Assembly (NCBI GenBank): GCA_038087015.1
Contig: JASBNA010000021.1
Coordinates: 434,001 to 498,000, forward strand
DNA from: Cerrena zonata
Lineage: Eukaryota > Basidiomycota > Agaricomycetes > Polyporales > Cerrenaceae
Direction of reading: 5' to 3'
DNA: 64,000 nt
In this document: positions 46,606 to 56,998 of the stretch, piece by piece
How the letters are laid out: each line of letters starts with the position of its first letter
Numbering within the stretch: position 1 is the first letter of the stretch
Notes under the pieces: generated by a model
Databases searched by the model: none
What the model was told of the DNA's origin: nothing
What the model saw: only the letters and a program-made list of their open reading frames with translations
Position numbers and translations under genes: made by a program

Positions 46606-47668
46606 ATGTATTCTTTTTAGGGTTTCACTTCTCGTTTGCTCGCTCTGTTCTACCTATCACTTGTATTTTGCTTCACCAAAACCTCATCATGGATAGCATC
46701 GCACGCTATGAACTTATGATAATATGATTCATCCATGCTTTCCTCCCAAAAGGTGATATGATATGTTTGACGATTGATTTGTGCGTCTCCGACAATCTGC
46801 ACGTGGGTTTGGATTGTCGTCCAACCCCTGCAATTTCATTACCGAAAAGAAAGCGACATAGGCACAGACAAGACATATCAGTCGACAGGCAAGGCACTGT
46901 TGCAATTTGTGGCGAGGGTGAAAGATGGTGAATAGTTATTTCAATCATCTAATAGTCTAGTGCTCAGTGGCGGTCAGATGTCAAAAGGGAAATCAAAATC
47001 TACGACTAGAGTAGCGGGCAGTAAGGATACCTGTCTAGGAGACGCTCTCAAATCAAAAACGGAGGATGATAAGAACGCCGCTGTTTGCTTTGGTCAACCC
47101 ACTACCTTCACGTACTGAATTGTAAATCACATACCTAGACACCCTCCTGTATGATTCGGACTACTAACTCACCCGGCCGAATACTGTCTAAGCACCTCTG
47201 ACCACTACTCGCCTATTTCCCCTCTTGGGTTTTCCGGAAAGCCATGAGTTTCAAGTTTATGAAAGAATTTCCAGTGATTTCTGGCCTGATCATAGACTGC
47301 GAACAAGAGGGATATTCAAGTCCACAGGTCAGAATATATTGCATCTTATTGAAGACGCACTCCAGAGCTTTTGTCGGTCTTCAAAACCCTTGACATTCCA
47401 TATGGACGCGGCCAGCGGAGACCGCGATGAGCTGGGCATTGTGACCAGTCTCGCGGAAGGCGCTCCTAGTTCCGCCTGCTCCTCTCTGTTAGTCTATTTA
47501 CTGGCCTATTTCATGGATGATGCTCCGAGCGGACATAGGCGAGTCATCAGGTGGACGAGTGTATCGTTTAGGTATAAAGGTACTCGTCAAACCACCGGCG
47601 GGAAGCTGTCTTTGTTCACCTGGACACCTTATACCTAACACTCAACGATCCAATCTACGAACTTTACG
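46606..47668. other. Intergenic region, 1.1 kb
   Basis: 3' flank of RPS2 and promoter of the secreted protein gene. A forward frame of 137 codons at 47225-47638 has no start-context or family support, and the TATA box of the next gene lies inside it, so it is probably not a gene. Confidence 0.4.
47573..47579 (+). promoter_or_regulatory. TATA box of the secreted cysteine-rich protein gene
   Basis: TATAAAG about 95 bp upstream of ATG 47669. Confidence 0.5.
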
Positions 47669-48527
47669 ATGACTATGTTTACACGTTTGAGCGTACTTGC
47701 TACTCTGGCTGGCGTACTTGCTGTTCTCGCTACCCCTTCTCCAATGCCGTTGGAGTCGAGGGCTGCTGTGGATAATATCGTCTATGTCACCAGCGTCGAC
47801 AAGCATTGGTCAGTTTTTCTCCTTCCCCTTTCTGCTATAACGACTAAAGATACCTTTTCTTAGTATGATCATGCCCCGGTAAGCTTCTCTGAACAAGACA
47901 AATTCGAACTCGGCTCATAATGTATGCAGTGACCCCCACACCGATATTGGCGACAGCGAACACCCCGGAGGAATGAAGACATATTGCACTCCCGCCGGCC
48001 GATATGATTCTCAGCAAGGTCAGCTTCCAGCGGACTTCTGGAGCAATGTCGAATTTAAGACGGGCACAAGCTCTAGCGGTGGAAGATTTGCACAACGTAT
48101 GTTGTACTATTTGGTGGTGGTGTACTTACTTACTGAAAGATTATATTTAGTGACTGGCTGTATCCGACCCTCTCATTTGAGTCGCCTCAACCCTGGCGAT
48201 GGTGGAGGACAGTACGATTCCAGCGGCGGAGCTGGTGGAAGGGGAAACCCTGAAGGAAGTGTTTGTCTCGGGTAAGTGTTTCTGTTCATCTCTGTACTGC
48301 CGGGCTCAAATATTGTATTTTTGCAGATACAACCACTATGTCGAACTTGTCGAGCCTGCTGCAAACAGGGCTTGCATTAAATGCTGCGATAACTTCAACG
48401 ATTGCCCTGTCAACAAAGGTAATTGCCTCCTATGACGTCCCGCTTCTGTGTACTGACTGAGAATGTTGCATTAGATACGCAAGGCTGTCCTAACGTTATT
48501 CAGGGCAACTATTTCAACTGCAACTAA
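47669..48527 (+). CDS. Secreted cysteine-rich fungal protein, unknown function
   Basis: A signal peptide (MTMFTRLSVLATLAGVLAVL) is followed by a pro-like segment ending PLESR, then AAVDNIVYVTSVDKHC. A 15-nt exon encodes MIMPR (47864-47878). DPHTDIGDSEHPGGMKTYCT, PAGRYDSQQGQLPADFWSNV, LTGCIRPSHLSRLNPGDGGG, QYDSSGGAGGRGNPEGSVCL, YNHYVELVEPAANRACIKCC and CPNVIQGNYFNCN follow in that order. About ten cysteines suggest a disulfide-rich extracellular fold. I have seen this pattern in many agaricomycete secreted proteins that carry no functional name. Five or so short introns splice cleanly. The L-E-S-R site suggests maturation by a Kex2-like or related protease. Confidence 0.85.
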
Positions 48528-48951
48528 ACTGAACCTCGGAATTCTTTTGACTTTACGAACGGACTTCATGAACAAACTCAATGTTTGGACATTCTTGGAC
48601 ATTCAGATTAAGACATTCTTACCATCTACATCCCTTATCTTGTAATTCAGTAGTATCATTACTATCAATAATACGTTTCCAGCTCAACTTGGTAGTACGC
48701 TGAAGTTTGCGCTTTCGCACAGTACGCTACCGATTACTTACTCGAGTGAACAGTCAGCGTCACCCGGGCCGTGGAGTAGCGGACCTGGTCGGGTGCTCAA
48801 CCTTCTACCATGATAATGTTTACTCTCTTTCAGAATCACTACGCTTTCCCAGCTTGTACTACACTCTAGCTGTCGTAAGGCTCGCTCGTGACTGTACATG
48901 GTATATTACACATTATCAATATTTCTCGGTAGTCTCTAACCCTATCGACAG
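48528..48951. other. Short intergenic region
   Basis: This gap of about 425 bp lies between the secreted protein and the first zinc-finger exon. A forward frame is open through it, but without ATG, cysteines or similarity. It is too short for the helicase domain that normally precedes such fingers. Confidence 0.5.
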
Positions 48952-50917
48952 GATCTGTCCTCACTATACATGCCCTGTGCCCTGCGGATCGGTATGTATT
49001 CCAATTTCGACACCAAGTTTCATCAATTTGACGACCACCCTAGGTTTGTGCTCGTTTACCTTGTGATTATCCTTGCGGAAATGACCTGGAGTGTGGCCAT
49101 CGATGTCCTTCAGGTTAGTTATGTTCCTTTGCTCTATATCATAACGCACATTGATTCCGTCCGTACAATATAGTATGTGGCGAAGATTGCTCGATCCAAA
49201 TGTGCCCAGAATGCGCATCACCTGAGATCAAATCTTGCATTGCTGATCTTGTCTTACAACGAGAACTCGAGTTCATTGACCCAGATGCAGGGACACTAGA
49301 TGAATTACTCATCACCTTACCCAACTGCAAACATGTCTTCACCGTTGAAACACTGGATGGGCACTGCGACATGTCTGAATACTACGAGCGAGACGGCGTG
49401 GACGGTGAATGGCTCGGATTGAAAGCTCCACCTATTGGCTTTAGGAAACCCCCTACTTGCCCAACATGTCGATCAGCTATCACGTCCCCACGATACGGTC
49501 GCGTGTTCAAGAGAGCAGACCTCGATATTTTGGAGAACAACGTAGCGTTCCATATGTCACAGGCTCTTCAAGAAGTCATCAGAAGGGTTTCGTCGGTACC
49601 GCTGAAGGAGATCTGCACCAGATTGAAGAATAATGCGAGCCTCCCCTCGTTACAACCTAACAGAGTCAAGGAGAAGACCATCAATAAACGAGAGAGGCAA
49701 CGAAAGGCACTCTTGAAGGAGACGCGACTCATTCCCATCAACTCGAAAACTCTTGATCCTTCCGATAAGACCCTACATGGCGTTGTACCAATCGAAGTGA
49801 AAGTATGGCGCCAGGCAGTTCAGCCTTTGCTCAATGCATATCGAGGAGCAGAGAATGTGACGAATATACGTTCCTCCCACCAACACGCATGGGAAGCGTC
49901 CTTTTCTTACCTATACAGGAAAGAGATGGAAGATATCACCAACGATCCTGACAATGCACCTCCGAACCCACACGAATATGCAACGCAATTGGCTCGATTC
50001 CGGGTTGGACAGCCTCCACCACGCGCAGACAAGCGTTTCTACGTCGAGGCTTTCTGGGCTACGATTTCTATCCGACTTAGTCTTGCTGAAGCTACAACTT
50101 CTTGGTTAGCGGGACTCGCGTCGCGCAAGGGATATCCGAAGATCAGTCAATATCTTTGGGAGACCTACACTGTTTTCCTTCTCAAGACTTGTAGACAAGA
50201 TGCCGAAACTGCTCTTACCATTGCAACCGAATCGGAAAGTCATCGACAAGTTCTCAAGACGAAGTTAATTCTTCTACGCATAGATCTAGAGCAATTCCGC
50301 TTGAATATATCGAAATCACGTAATAGCCAATCACGAGAAATACTCTGCGAAAGGGCTACAGAGAAACTACAAGAGGCACACAACTCGGCGGCGGCGGCGC
50401 TCGCACAATATTTCGACATGAGGGATCAGGACGAGGAATGGGTACGCCAGAACTTCGGAGATCCTGTCGTAAATATCCTGCAAGAGTTTGGAAAGCTCGA
50501 GCGTTCTATCCGAATGGAAACGTTCTACGAACCGCTCTCGCTGGAAGAAATGTCAGATATCGTGAAAGGATTGAATTTCGGTATGTGGTCGATATTCCGC
50601 TTGTTAGAATAGATTTAATAGTACTTTTACTAATACTTGTTTGTTTCCCAAAGGACATACGGGGCATTTCTATAAATGTCCCAATGGACACACCTTCGTT
50701 ATTACCGAGGTGAGGCGTCAGCTACCAAGTCAAGGCAATATACTAATTCTCTTTTCAATTACAGTGTGGAGGAGCCACCCAAGTCTCGATTTGTCCAGAA
50801 TGCGGGGCTCAGATCGGTGGCACCTCCCATCGACTGCTAGATTCTAATGTCAGAGATACGGAATTTGAAGCGCTGGCGGCCACTCATGGAGCGAGAAGGA
50901 ACCCTTGGGCAACGTAA
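48952..50917 (+). CDS. NFX1/ZNFX1-type zinc-finger protein without helicase, ending in an RZ finger
   Basis: Exons join ICPHYTCPVPCGS, VCARLPCDYPCGNDLECGHR and CPSVCGEDCSIQMCPECA, which are NFX1-type zinc fingers. A RING-like part (LPNCKHVFTVETLDG, then PPTCPTCRSAI) and a long helical region follow. The last exons give GHTGHFYKCPNGHTFVITE and CGGATQVSICPECGAQIGGT, SHRLLDSN: the RZ-type finger found at the end of ZNFX1 and RNF213. In ZNFX1-like fungal proteins a superfamily 1 helicase of about 1,000 residues precedes this module. Here it is absent, and the next gene upstream ends only 425 bp away. The true start is unclear: no in-frame ATG precedes the fingers, and the first ATG is 49200, inside the last finger. 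It could be a 5'-truncated gene or a stand-alone module. Confidence 0.75.
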
Positions 50918-51427
50918 TGGTATGTTCTTGACAGCGTTAGGCGATATGCAATGCAATTTTTACTTTCTTGTGTACAAGACCGGTTGGGATACTTACTACT
51001 GCTGATGTTATCGAAATCCTAGATACAAAATGTGTTTATAGAAACGTTTGATCGCAAAGTTAGCTTGTTTTGTTTGTTCACGGTCTACGGCACACCAACG
51101 TGGATGCAATCTGTGACTTCTTGGCAGAGAAAGTAACGCAGCTATCGGAATACATCGTCAGGCATACTTCCTCGGTTAAGGGTGAATAGCAAAGACATTT
51201 GTTGAGATGGTGTGATGGTTAAGCAAAGTAGTCTCCGAAGACCAGTTTACGAGCCGAAAGTTTGGGGTGACCTGAAAATGTGTGTGATTCCATTGAGGTA
51301 CTCAATATAGTCTATTCATATGGTACTTTTAGAGAAATGGAGAGAATGTCTCTAAGAGCTGTACACGGCTAGTTTTTAGATATGCAAAGAAATGCAACAG
51401 ATAAAATAACATACCTCAAAGGTCAGT
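50918..51427. other. Intergenic region between two convergent genes
   Basis: 3' flanks only. No gene seen. Confidence 0.4.
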
Positions 51428-52194
51428 TTATTCCTCTTCGTCGGACATGTCGACGTCCCCATCGTCTGCATTAGCTTCGGTTTGTGTACTTTGTCGTTTT
51501 TCCGATGCGCTGACAATGATCTCCATCTCATTCACTTCATTCGTCGCAGGTTTAGCGGAGGACGTGAACACGTCTGCACCCGACGCAAGAGACTCGATGA
51601 GGACGGCGAGTCGGGATGGATTCATATTGGGTTCCTGATAGAAGTTTGTAGTTATAATGGTTATCTCTGATGAGTGTGTTGAGGGCTTGCCTTTTGAATT
51701 ACTTCAAGATCGTCTTTGAACGCATCAGCTATGCTTGACATCCATAATCTCCTGAACTTTCCCTTTAGCTCATCTTCCTTCCGTTTATCATCTTCAGGGT
51801 CCTCTGTCTCTGGAAGGAAGGATGAAGGAGGGATGGTGTTTATTGGAATATCTGGCGAGGGCGAACGTCGAGCTCGTCTCGTTGATGTAACTTTTGCTTC
51901 TTGGTTCCCCTCAACAGTAGGATTGAGTTTTAGCGGCCGTCTCCGTGAGGTATTCGAATCTGAATCTGATGAGTCATCGCTGGATGAAGACGAAGATGAT
52001 GATGATTCCTCCTCTTCAAGTTTCTTCGCTTGGACTGGGAGTTTGACTTTCCGAACGGCGGGTTGATCAGAGCCAGAGGAGTCGGAATCGGAGTCTGAAG
52101 AAGAGGAAGATTCTGAGGAAGACGCTATTCTGCGCTTTCGTTTTCTCTGACGTTTCCTGGTTGGGGGAGGCTTGGATACAGATGCAGGAGGCAT
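51428..52194 (-). CDS. RSA3: Ribosome assembly protein 3 (Rsa3)
   Basis: A nucleolar factor of 60S subunit assembly. From ATG 52194 the protein opens MPPASVSKPPPTRKRQRKRK, a basic nuclear/nucleolar signal, then long serine/acidic runs. The conserved Rsa3 core is at the exon junction: KFRRLWMSSIADAFKDDLEV, IQK, then EPNMNPSRLAVLIESLASGA, DVF. The tail is acidic (DDGDVDMSDEEE). The junction uses a GC-AG intron (51635-51690, donor AAAG/GCAAGC). No GT donor would restore the conserved core. The gene is divergent from ADE2, with starts 134 bp apart. Confidence 0.88.
51635..51690 (-). other. GC-AG intron in RSA3
   Basis: Donor AAAG/GCAAGC at 51690, acceptor CTATCAG/GAACCC at 51635. It joins EVIQK to EPNMNPS, the middle of the conserved Rsa3 domain. 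GC donors normally need a good surrounding match to U1, which this one has. Confidence 0.75.
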
Positions 52195-52327
52195 GGCTGG
52201 GTCGAACAAGGAGGTTATTGAAGTATTGGCGCTAAATTTACATGAAGATGTAATTCAATCGATCGAGGATGGAAGCTAAAATTCTTTTTGCTCTTAACCT
52301 TCATCTGAATATTCAACTAGCAGAAGA

Positions 52328-54309
52328 ATGGACAAGACTGTTGGGATTCTAGGTGGGAGTGGGTTTCATAAATATCTGTTATCTTCACGGCTTGTATTGA
52401 AACCATTGGAACACAGGCTCTCGCGATCTCTTCTCGCTTAGATCGCGTTTCTCTAACTAGATGATCCGCCTCGTCTTCAGGTGGCGGTCAACTGGGCCGC
52501 ATGTTAGCGGAATCTGCTTCGCTGCTCAACATCAATGTAGTGATCCTCGACTCGGGTGACTATACTCCTGCAAAGCAAATCGTGGTACCTAGTTCCACGG
52601 AGAAGGCACATATCGACGGCTCGTTCGCTGACCCTGTCAAAATTCGGGAACTAGCGAAGAAAGTGGACGTCCTCACTGTCGAAATCGAACATGTTGGTGT
52701 TCAGGTTTTGGAAGAACTTGAGTCAAGTGTGCCCCTAGGTATACACCCCAGCCCATCGACGATCCGGACGATTCAAGATAAATTCTTGCAAAAGCAGCAT
52801 TTGCAAACCAATGGTGCTCCTATTTCCGAGTTCATTTCTGTAGAACGAAATGCAGAGTCGATTCAGGGAGCAATCAATAAACTCGGTCTTCCTCTCATGC
52901 TCAAGAGTCGTACTCTCGCTTACGATGGACGCGGAAACTTTGTCATCCGAGACTCATCTCAAATTGAGAAAGCCCTTGTTGCCCTCCAAGACAGACCACT
53001 CTATGCGGAGAAATGGGTCCCATTCGTCCAGGAAATTGCAGTAATGGTCGTCCGGAACACTGCCGGAGAAATTGCGTCTTATCCCGCAGTAGAAACAGTC
53101 CACAAAGACAACGTCTGTCATTTAGTCTTTGCTCCCCTGAGAAGCAGGGACCCTGCTGTTCCTCAGCGTGCGAGGCTGGTTGCCGAAGCGGCTGTTAAGA
53201 CGTTCCAAGGTGCAGGTATCTTCGGTGTCGAGATGTTCCTGATGGCAGATGGTTTGTAAAATCCTTTACCATGCTCTATTCATATTCGTGTTCATTATAT
53301 CCCTTACAGGAACGATATACCTCAACGAAATCGCACCTCGACCACACAACTCGGGTCACTACACAATCGAAGCCTGCGAGACTTCTCAATACGAGAATCA
53401 CCTCCGGGCAATTCTTTCCCTTCCCCTTGGTTCGACCGCTCTCAAGGTCCCTTCCACCGCCATGCTCAATATCCTCGGAGCATCATCCGAAATCCAAGAG
53501 GTGACCAACTTCGCTAAATTCGCCACAACGATTACCGGGGCCACAGTCCATTTATATGGAAAGGCAGAATGCCGAAAGGGGAGGAAAATGGGCCATATCA
53601 CAATCGTCGGGAACTCTGATGCTGAACTTCGTGCACGTCTCAGACCCCTTCTCGCAAATATCCCGGGTGGAAGTTCCCAAGCTGAACTAGACCTCTACGC
53701 CCCTCTTCCCCCTAAAATAGGTCACTCTCACCCGAACCCACTGGTAGGAATCATCATGGGCTCAGATTCCGATCTTCCCGTGATGCTTCCGGCGGCTAGG
53801 ATCCTGGATTCCTTCAAGATTCCATACGAACTCACTATCGTTTCGGCGCATAGAACACCTGATCGGTTAGTAGAGTATTCGAGGAGTGCAGCAAGTAGAG
53901 GGTTGAGGACCATTGTTGCTGGTGCGGGTGGGGCTGCTCATTTGCCTGGGATGGTAGCTGCTATGACGGCGCTGCCGGTCATTGGGGTGCCTGTTAAGGG
54001 AAGCTCGTTGGATGGAGTAGACTCATTGCATAGTATTGTTCAGATGCCGGTATGTCTCATTGTCACCTTATCGCAAGATAACGGACTCTAACTGCTTTTA
54101 ATTTTATGCAGCGTGGAATCCCTGTGGCCACTGTCGCTATTAATAACGGGACCAACGCTGGACTTCTGGCTGTTCGTATTCTTAGCGCGGGTATCCCCGG
54201 TCTTGTCGATGCTATGGAAAAATACCTGAAGAACCTGGAAGGCGAAGTGATGGCCAAGGTCGATAAGCTAGAAGAGGTCGGTTGGGAGGATTACGTGGTC
54301 AAAAAGTAA
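52328..54309 (+). CDS. ADE2: Phosphoribosylaminoimidazole carboxylase (bifunctional AIR carboxylase)
   Basis: Converts AIR to CAIR in purine synthesis. The fused fungal layout is complete. The N-terminal PurK-like ATP-grasp part begins [17 protein letters not shown] and contains [71 protein letters not shown] and [19 protein letters not shown]. The C-terminal PurE-like part begins [16 protein letters not shown], with [34 protein letters not shown] and [15 protein letters not shown]. Three short introns (one right after codon 8, one near 53255-53310, one near 54050-54112) splice in frame. About 590 residues, the normal length. It shares a 134-bp divergent promoter with RSA3. Confidence 0.96.
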
Positions 54310-54517
54310 CTTAAATCTTAACGTCAAACGATAGAATGGTATCTTGGGCATGTTTAGATATTGATCAGACCAAGAAAATGTATTTTACTGTGTTATAGAG
54401 CGAACTCTGTGCTACACGCAAACGCCTTCTGTCTTTGGGCTCTCAACATTCAATATTTACATCGTAGACCATCGATTGAGCACCATAAACCTGGAGGTTC
54501 AATGTTCAATAGGAGAA

Positions 54518-54812
54518 CTAATTCGACTGTGGGCGAGGTTTGACTGGTCCGGGTCCAGCGTGAACCTTCAGAAATATCGTCAAGCATCTAAATGAACTAC
54601 CAGCGACCAACACTACTCACGCCGCAATCAATAGGAACGCCGTCTTCAGTGAGGATCAAACATTTACGAGCTTCCAATGCTTCGTTAGTCTAAGAAAAAA
54701 GTTAGTATAATTGACGTAAGTGCTGTATACATATCCTTGCGACACATACCACGGGCAATGCGAAGACTGAAGCAGAGAGCACGGCGAGCATGATGGAGAA
54801 TAGAAGACGCAT
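54518..54812 (-). CDS. Tiny secreted peptide with two cysteines
   Basis: ATG 54812 starts a signal peptide (MRLLFSIMLAVLSASVFALP, V). A 60-bp intron leads to TNEALEARKCLILTEDGVPI, DCG. A second intron (GTGAGT donor) may end at CCCACAG/TCGAATTAG to give DCGSN. If the second intron is not removed, the stop is at 54597 and the tail is DCGVSSVGRW. The mature part after LEAR would be under 20 residues with two cysteines, enough for one disulfide. Small peptides with this plan (signal, L-E-A-R, C...C) are widespread in mushrooms, mostly without function. Too short for most gene finders. Confidence 0.6.
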
Positions 54813-55514
54813 TCTTTGGTGCTAGCGAATGCCGGAGATGAGTAGAGGTAGACTGAGTTTGGTTGGGTACTATACAGCAAGGCTGGATGGGTTTTGGATA
54901 CATCTTCAACTCGAGATATTTATCCTCGGACTCGTGCCAACATCTCAGTGATTACATCCGGATCTGATTTTTTTGACCTCGCCTAACTACCATAGGGACA
55001 TTGGTAGAGGTGAGACGGATTGAAGTGATGTAATCATGGCGAGGTGATATCTTGGTGTCAGGGTCTTCAACGAGATATCCACTGTTTGCATTCATATAGA
55101 AGGAAGAACATCGAGAGAGCTTCTCCGTGTGCCAGCTTGCCAGTTGAGATGGTCGTATACTAAGTGATTGGACTCAACTCGGATGATATGATAACGTGCG
55201 CTCGAAAAAACAGCAGTACCGAATTCAATAAAGAGAGATGTAATCTCACCAATAACACAAGGCGAAACGCCGTTGAGTCCGAACTGCGAGGATACAACTC
55301 ACTTAGACTTCCTTGTGAAAGATGTTCCTTCGTTACAATGTGAACTAGGTGAAAAATAAATTTGGAGGTGAACTTCATCTCGGCGAGTCGAGGCCAATCG
55401 AGCAGTAGTATACATCATCCAATTTTTTAATCCCTTCGGGTGAGAGAGATTCATTAGGGGCATGTTAATGGATGAGTTGAGGAAGCTCACTACGCCGCAT
55501 CCTGATTACGCGGT
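54813..55514. other. Intergenic region
   Basis: 5' flank of the small secreted peptide and 3' flank of the lactonase gene. Nothing else seen. Confidence 0.4.
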
Positions 55515-56998
55515 TTATACTTTACAAAGGGCTAGGCGAGTAGCCGATATACCTGTATAGTCAATGTTATAGAGGCTGACACCACGTTCGAGAGTTGGAC
55601 AGTGTACTCACCATGCATGATCAGCAATTTTCTGCGAGAGGAATATGTCACCGATGTGGCACCTTCCACTACCCTTCCGCTATCTTCGAACATCTTGAAT
55701 CCAACGAGACGTTAAGAACGTATATTGACAGGTTGGAGGAAGGAAACATACCCTATCCAGTCTATACTTCTCACCGAAGAACGCCCCTTGGCCTGTATTT
55801 TGAGTGAGACGGAAAGCGCCACTAGCAGCATCACTAATGGTATCTTTGAATCGTGGATGGAGCTGATGGCCACGAGGGAAGACTATGTTCTTGGTGAGAC
55901 ACAGATTCGTCATTAACGTAAACCACTTACAAGCTATCCAAAGAGCACCATTCGTATCTATAGCCAGATTATCAAGGGGTAAATCTGTGGGGACGTGAGA
56001 ATCTCATAAGGTTTGGCTAGAGGGATTCGTCTCACTGATAGGAACAACATCAGTCAGAACAAGAGTATTGTCAGTTTGTTTCTCCAGAATTTGCAAACCG
56101 CCACCAAATCCGCTTGCGACGTAGAAAGTGTCATTTATCGGGGATCTTGCAATTCCATTGGCCGAGGGCAGATTTTTTGCAGCGAACTTGCATCCCTCAT
56201 CGACGTGACAATAACCTACAGTAGTCCGACGGAGCATGAAATAGAGTTCAAGAGTACGTTGCTATTACAACCTGTCAGAGTGACTCTCCGAGATGAATTG
56301 GAAAGAACCCACAAAACCGGTCTTTCCCCAATGGTCATTAGTGAACCAGAAGCTTTTGCCATCAGGAGAGCCGACAACATCGTTCGGCGTCTCAATAACA
56401 GGGTCTTCAACGGTCTTCACATGGTGTAGGACATCGCTTCCAAGATGCGTTTCGAATATTTCCATTACGGAATCCGCGCCCACTACATCAGCCTTACCGG
56501 TACTAGGCGCACGGTGATTGACAAGATAGACATAGAGTTTTTTGGAGTCAGACGAAGAGGGAACGACGTCCATGCCATGAACAGAGATTCCCCGAGGAGA
56601 GCCGAACCCCTCCAACCTGAGTTTGACAATAGCTCCTGTTTCTAGGTTGTATGTTGCGATGTAGTCATCTGTGGGTTTCCCGGAAACATTTAGATGTTCT
56701 GTATTCGGAAGCCAATGTGGCCGCCCAGAAATTCGAGAGCACGCTAGGTACAGGATTGATTGCTCATCGAACAGGACGATTTCTGTGGAAAAGGATTAGC
56801 TTTGAATCCATGAGTATTATATAAGGACACAGTACTTTCACAGCCCTCAAGCTCTGGCACGGAATGACATTGTCGGTTATTCAATGGTTCGATTTCATGT
56901 AAGAAACCTCCCATTTTGACCAAAGGGCTTACAACAGTTTGGTAGAACATTGCGGCCAGGGCCACAAGTACGACAAGGAGTACAGTGAAGACACCCAT
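55515..56998 (-). CDS. Paraoxonase/arylesterase-like lactonase (SMP-30 type beta-propeller)
   Basis: A calcium-dependent lactonase or arylesterase of the six-bladed propeller class, anchored by an N-terminal hydrophobic segment (MGVFTVLLVVLVALAAMFYQ). The exons give HSVPELEGCE, IVLFDEQSILYLACSRISGR, RGISVHGMDVV, VYLVNHRAPSTGKADVVGAD, VEDPVIETPNDVVGSPDGKS, FWFTNDHWGKTGF and YCHVDEGCKFAAKNLPSANG. DLPLDNLAIDTNGALWIA, FRLTQNTG, EDSGRVVEGATSVTY and KLLIMHGISATRLALCKV then follow. The residues expected to bind calcium (H in HGMD, N in TPND, ND in TNDH, N in DNL) are present. The start at 56998 is preferred over an ATG near 57049 because a TATAA on the minus strand at 57061-57065 would place transcription after the latter. 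All exons remain in frame. Confidence 0.85.

Noticed and set aside
47225..47638. 137-codon forward frame upstream of the secreted protein
   Set aside because: The TATA box of the next gene lies inside it, and it has no similarity or splice structure.
49200..50612. Treating 49200-50612 as a complete single-exon gene
   Set aside because: Conserved zinc-finger exons lie upstream and the RZ finger is encoded by two further exons downstream, so this is only the central exon.
55620..55680. Apparent frameshift near the end of the lactonase gene
   Set aside because: On rereading the strand the codons run VTY-SSRRKLLIMHG without a break, so the gene is intact.
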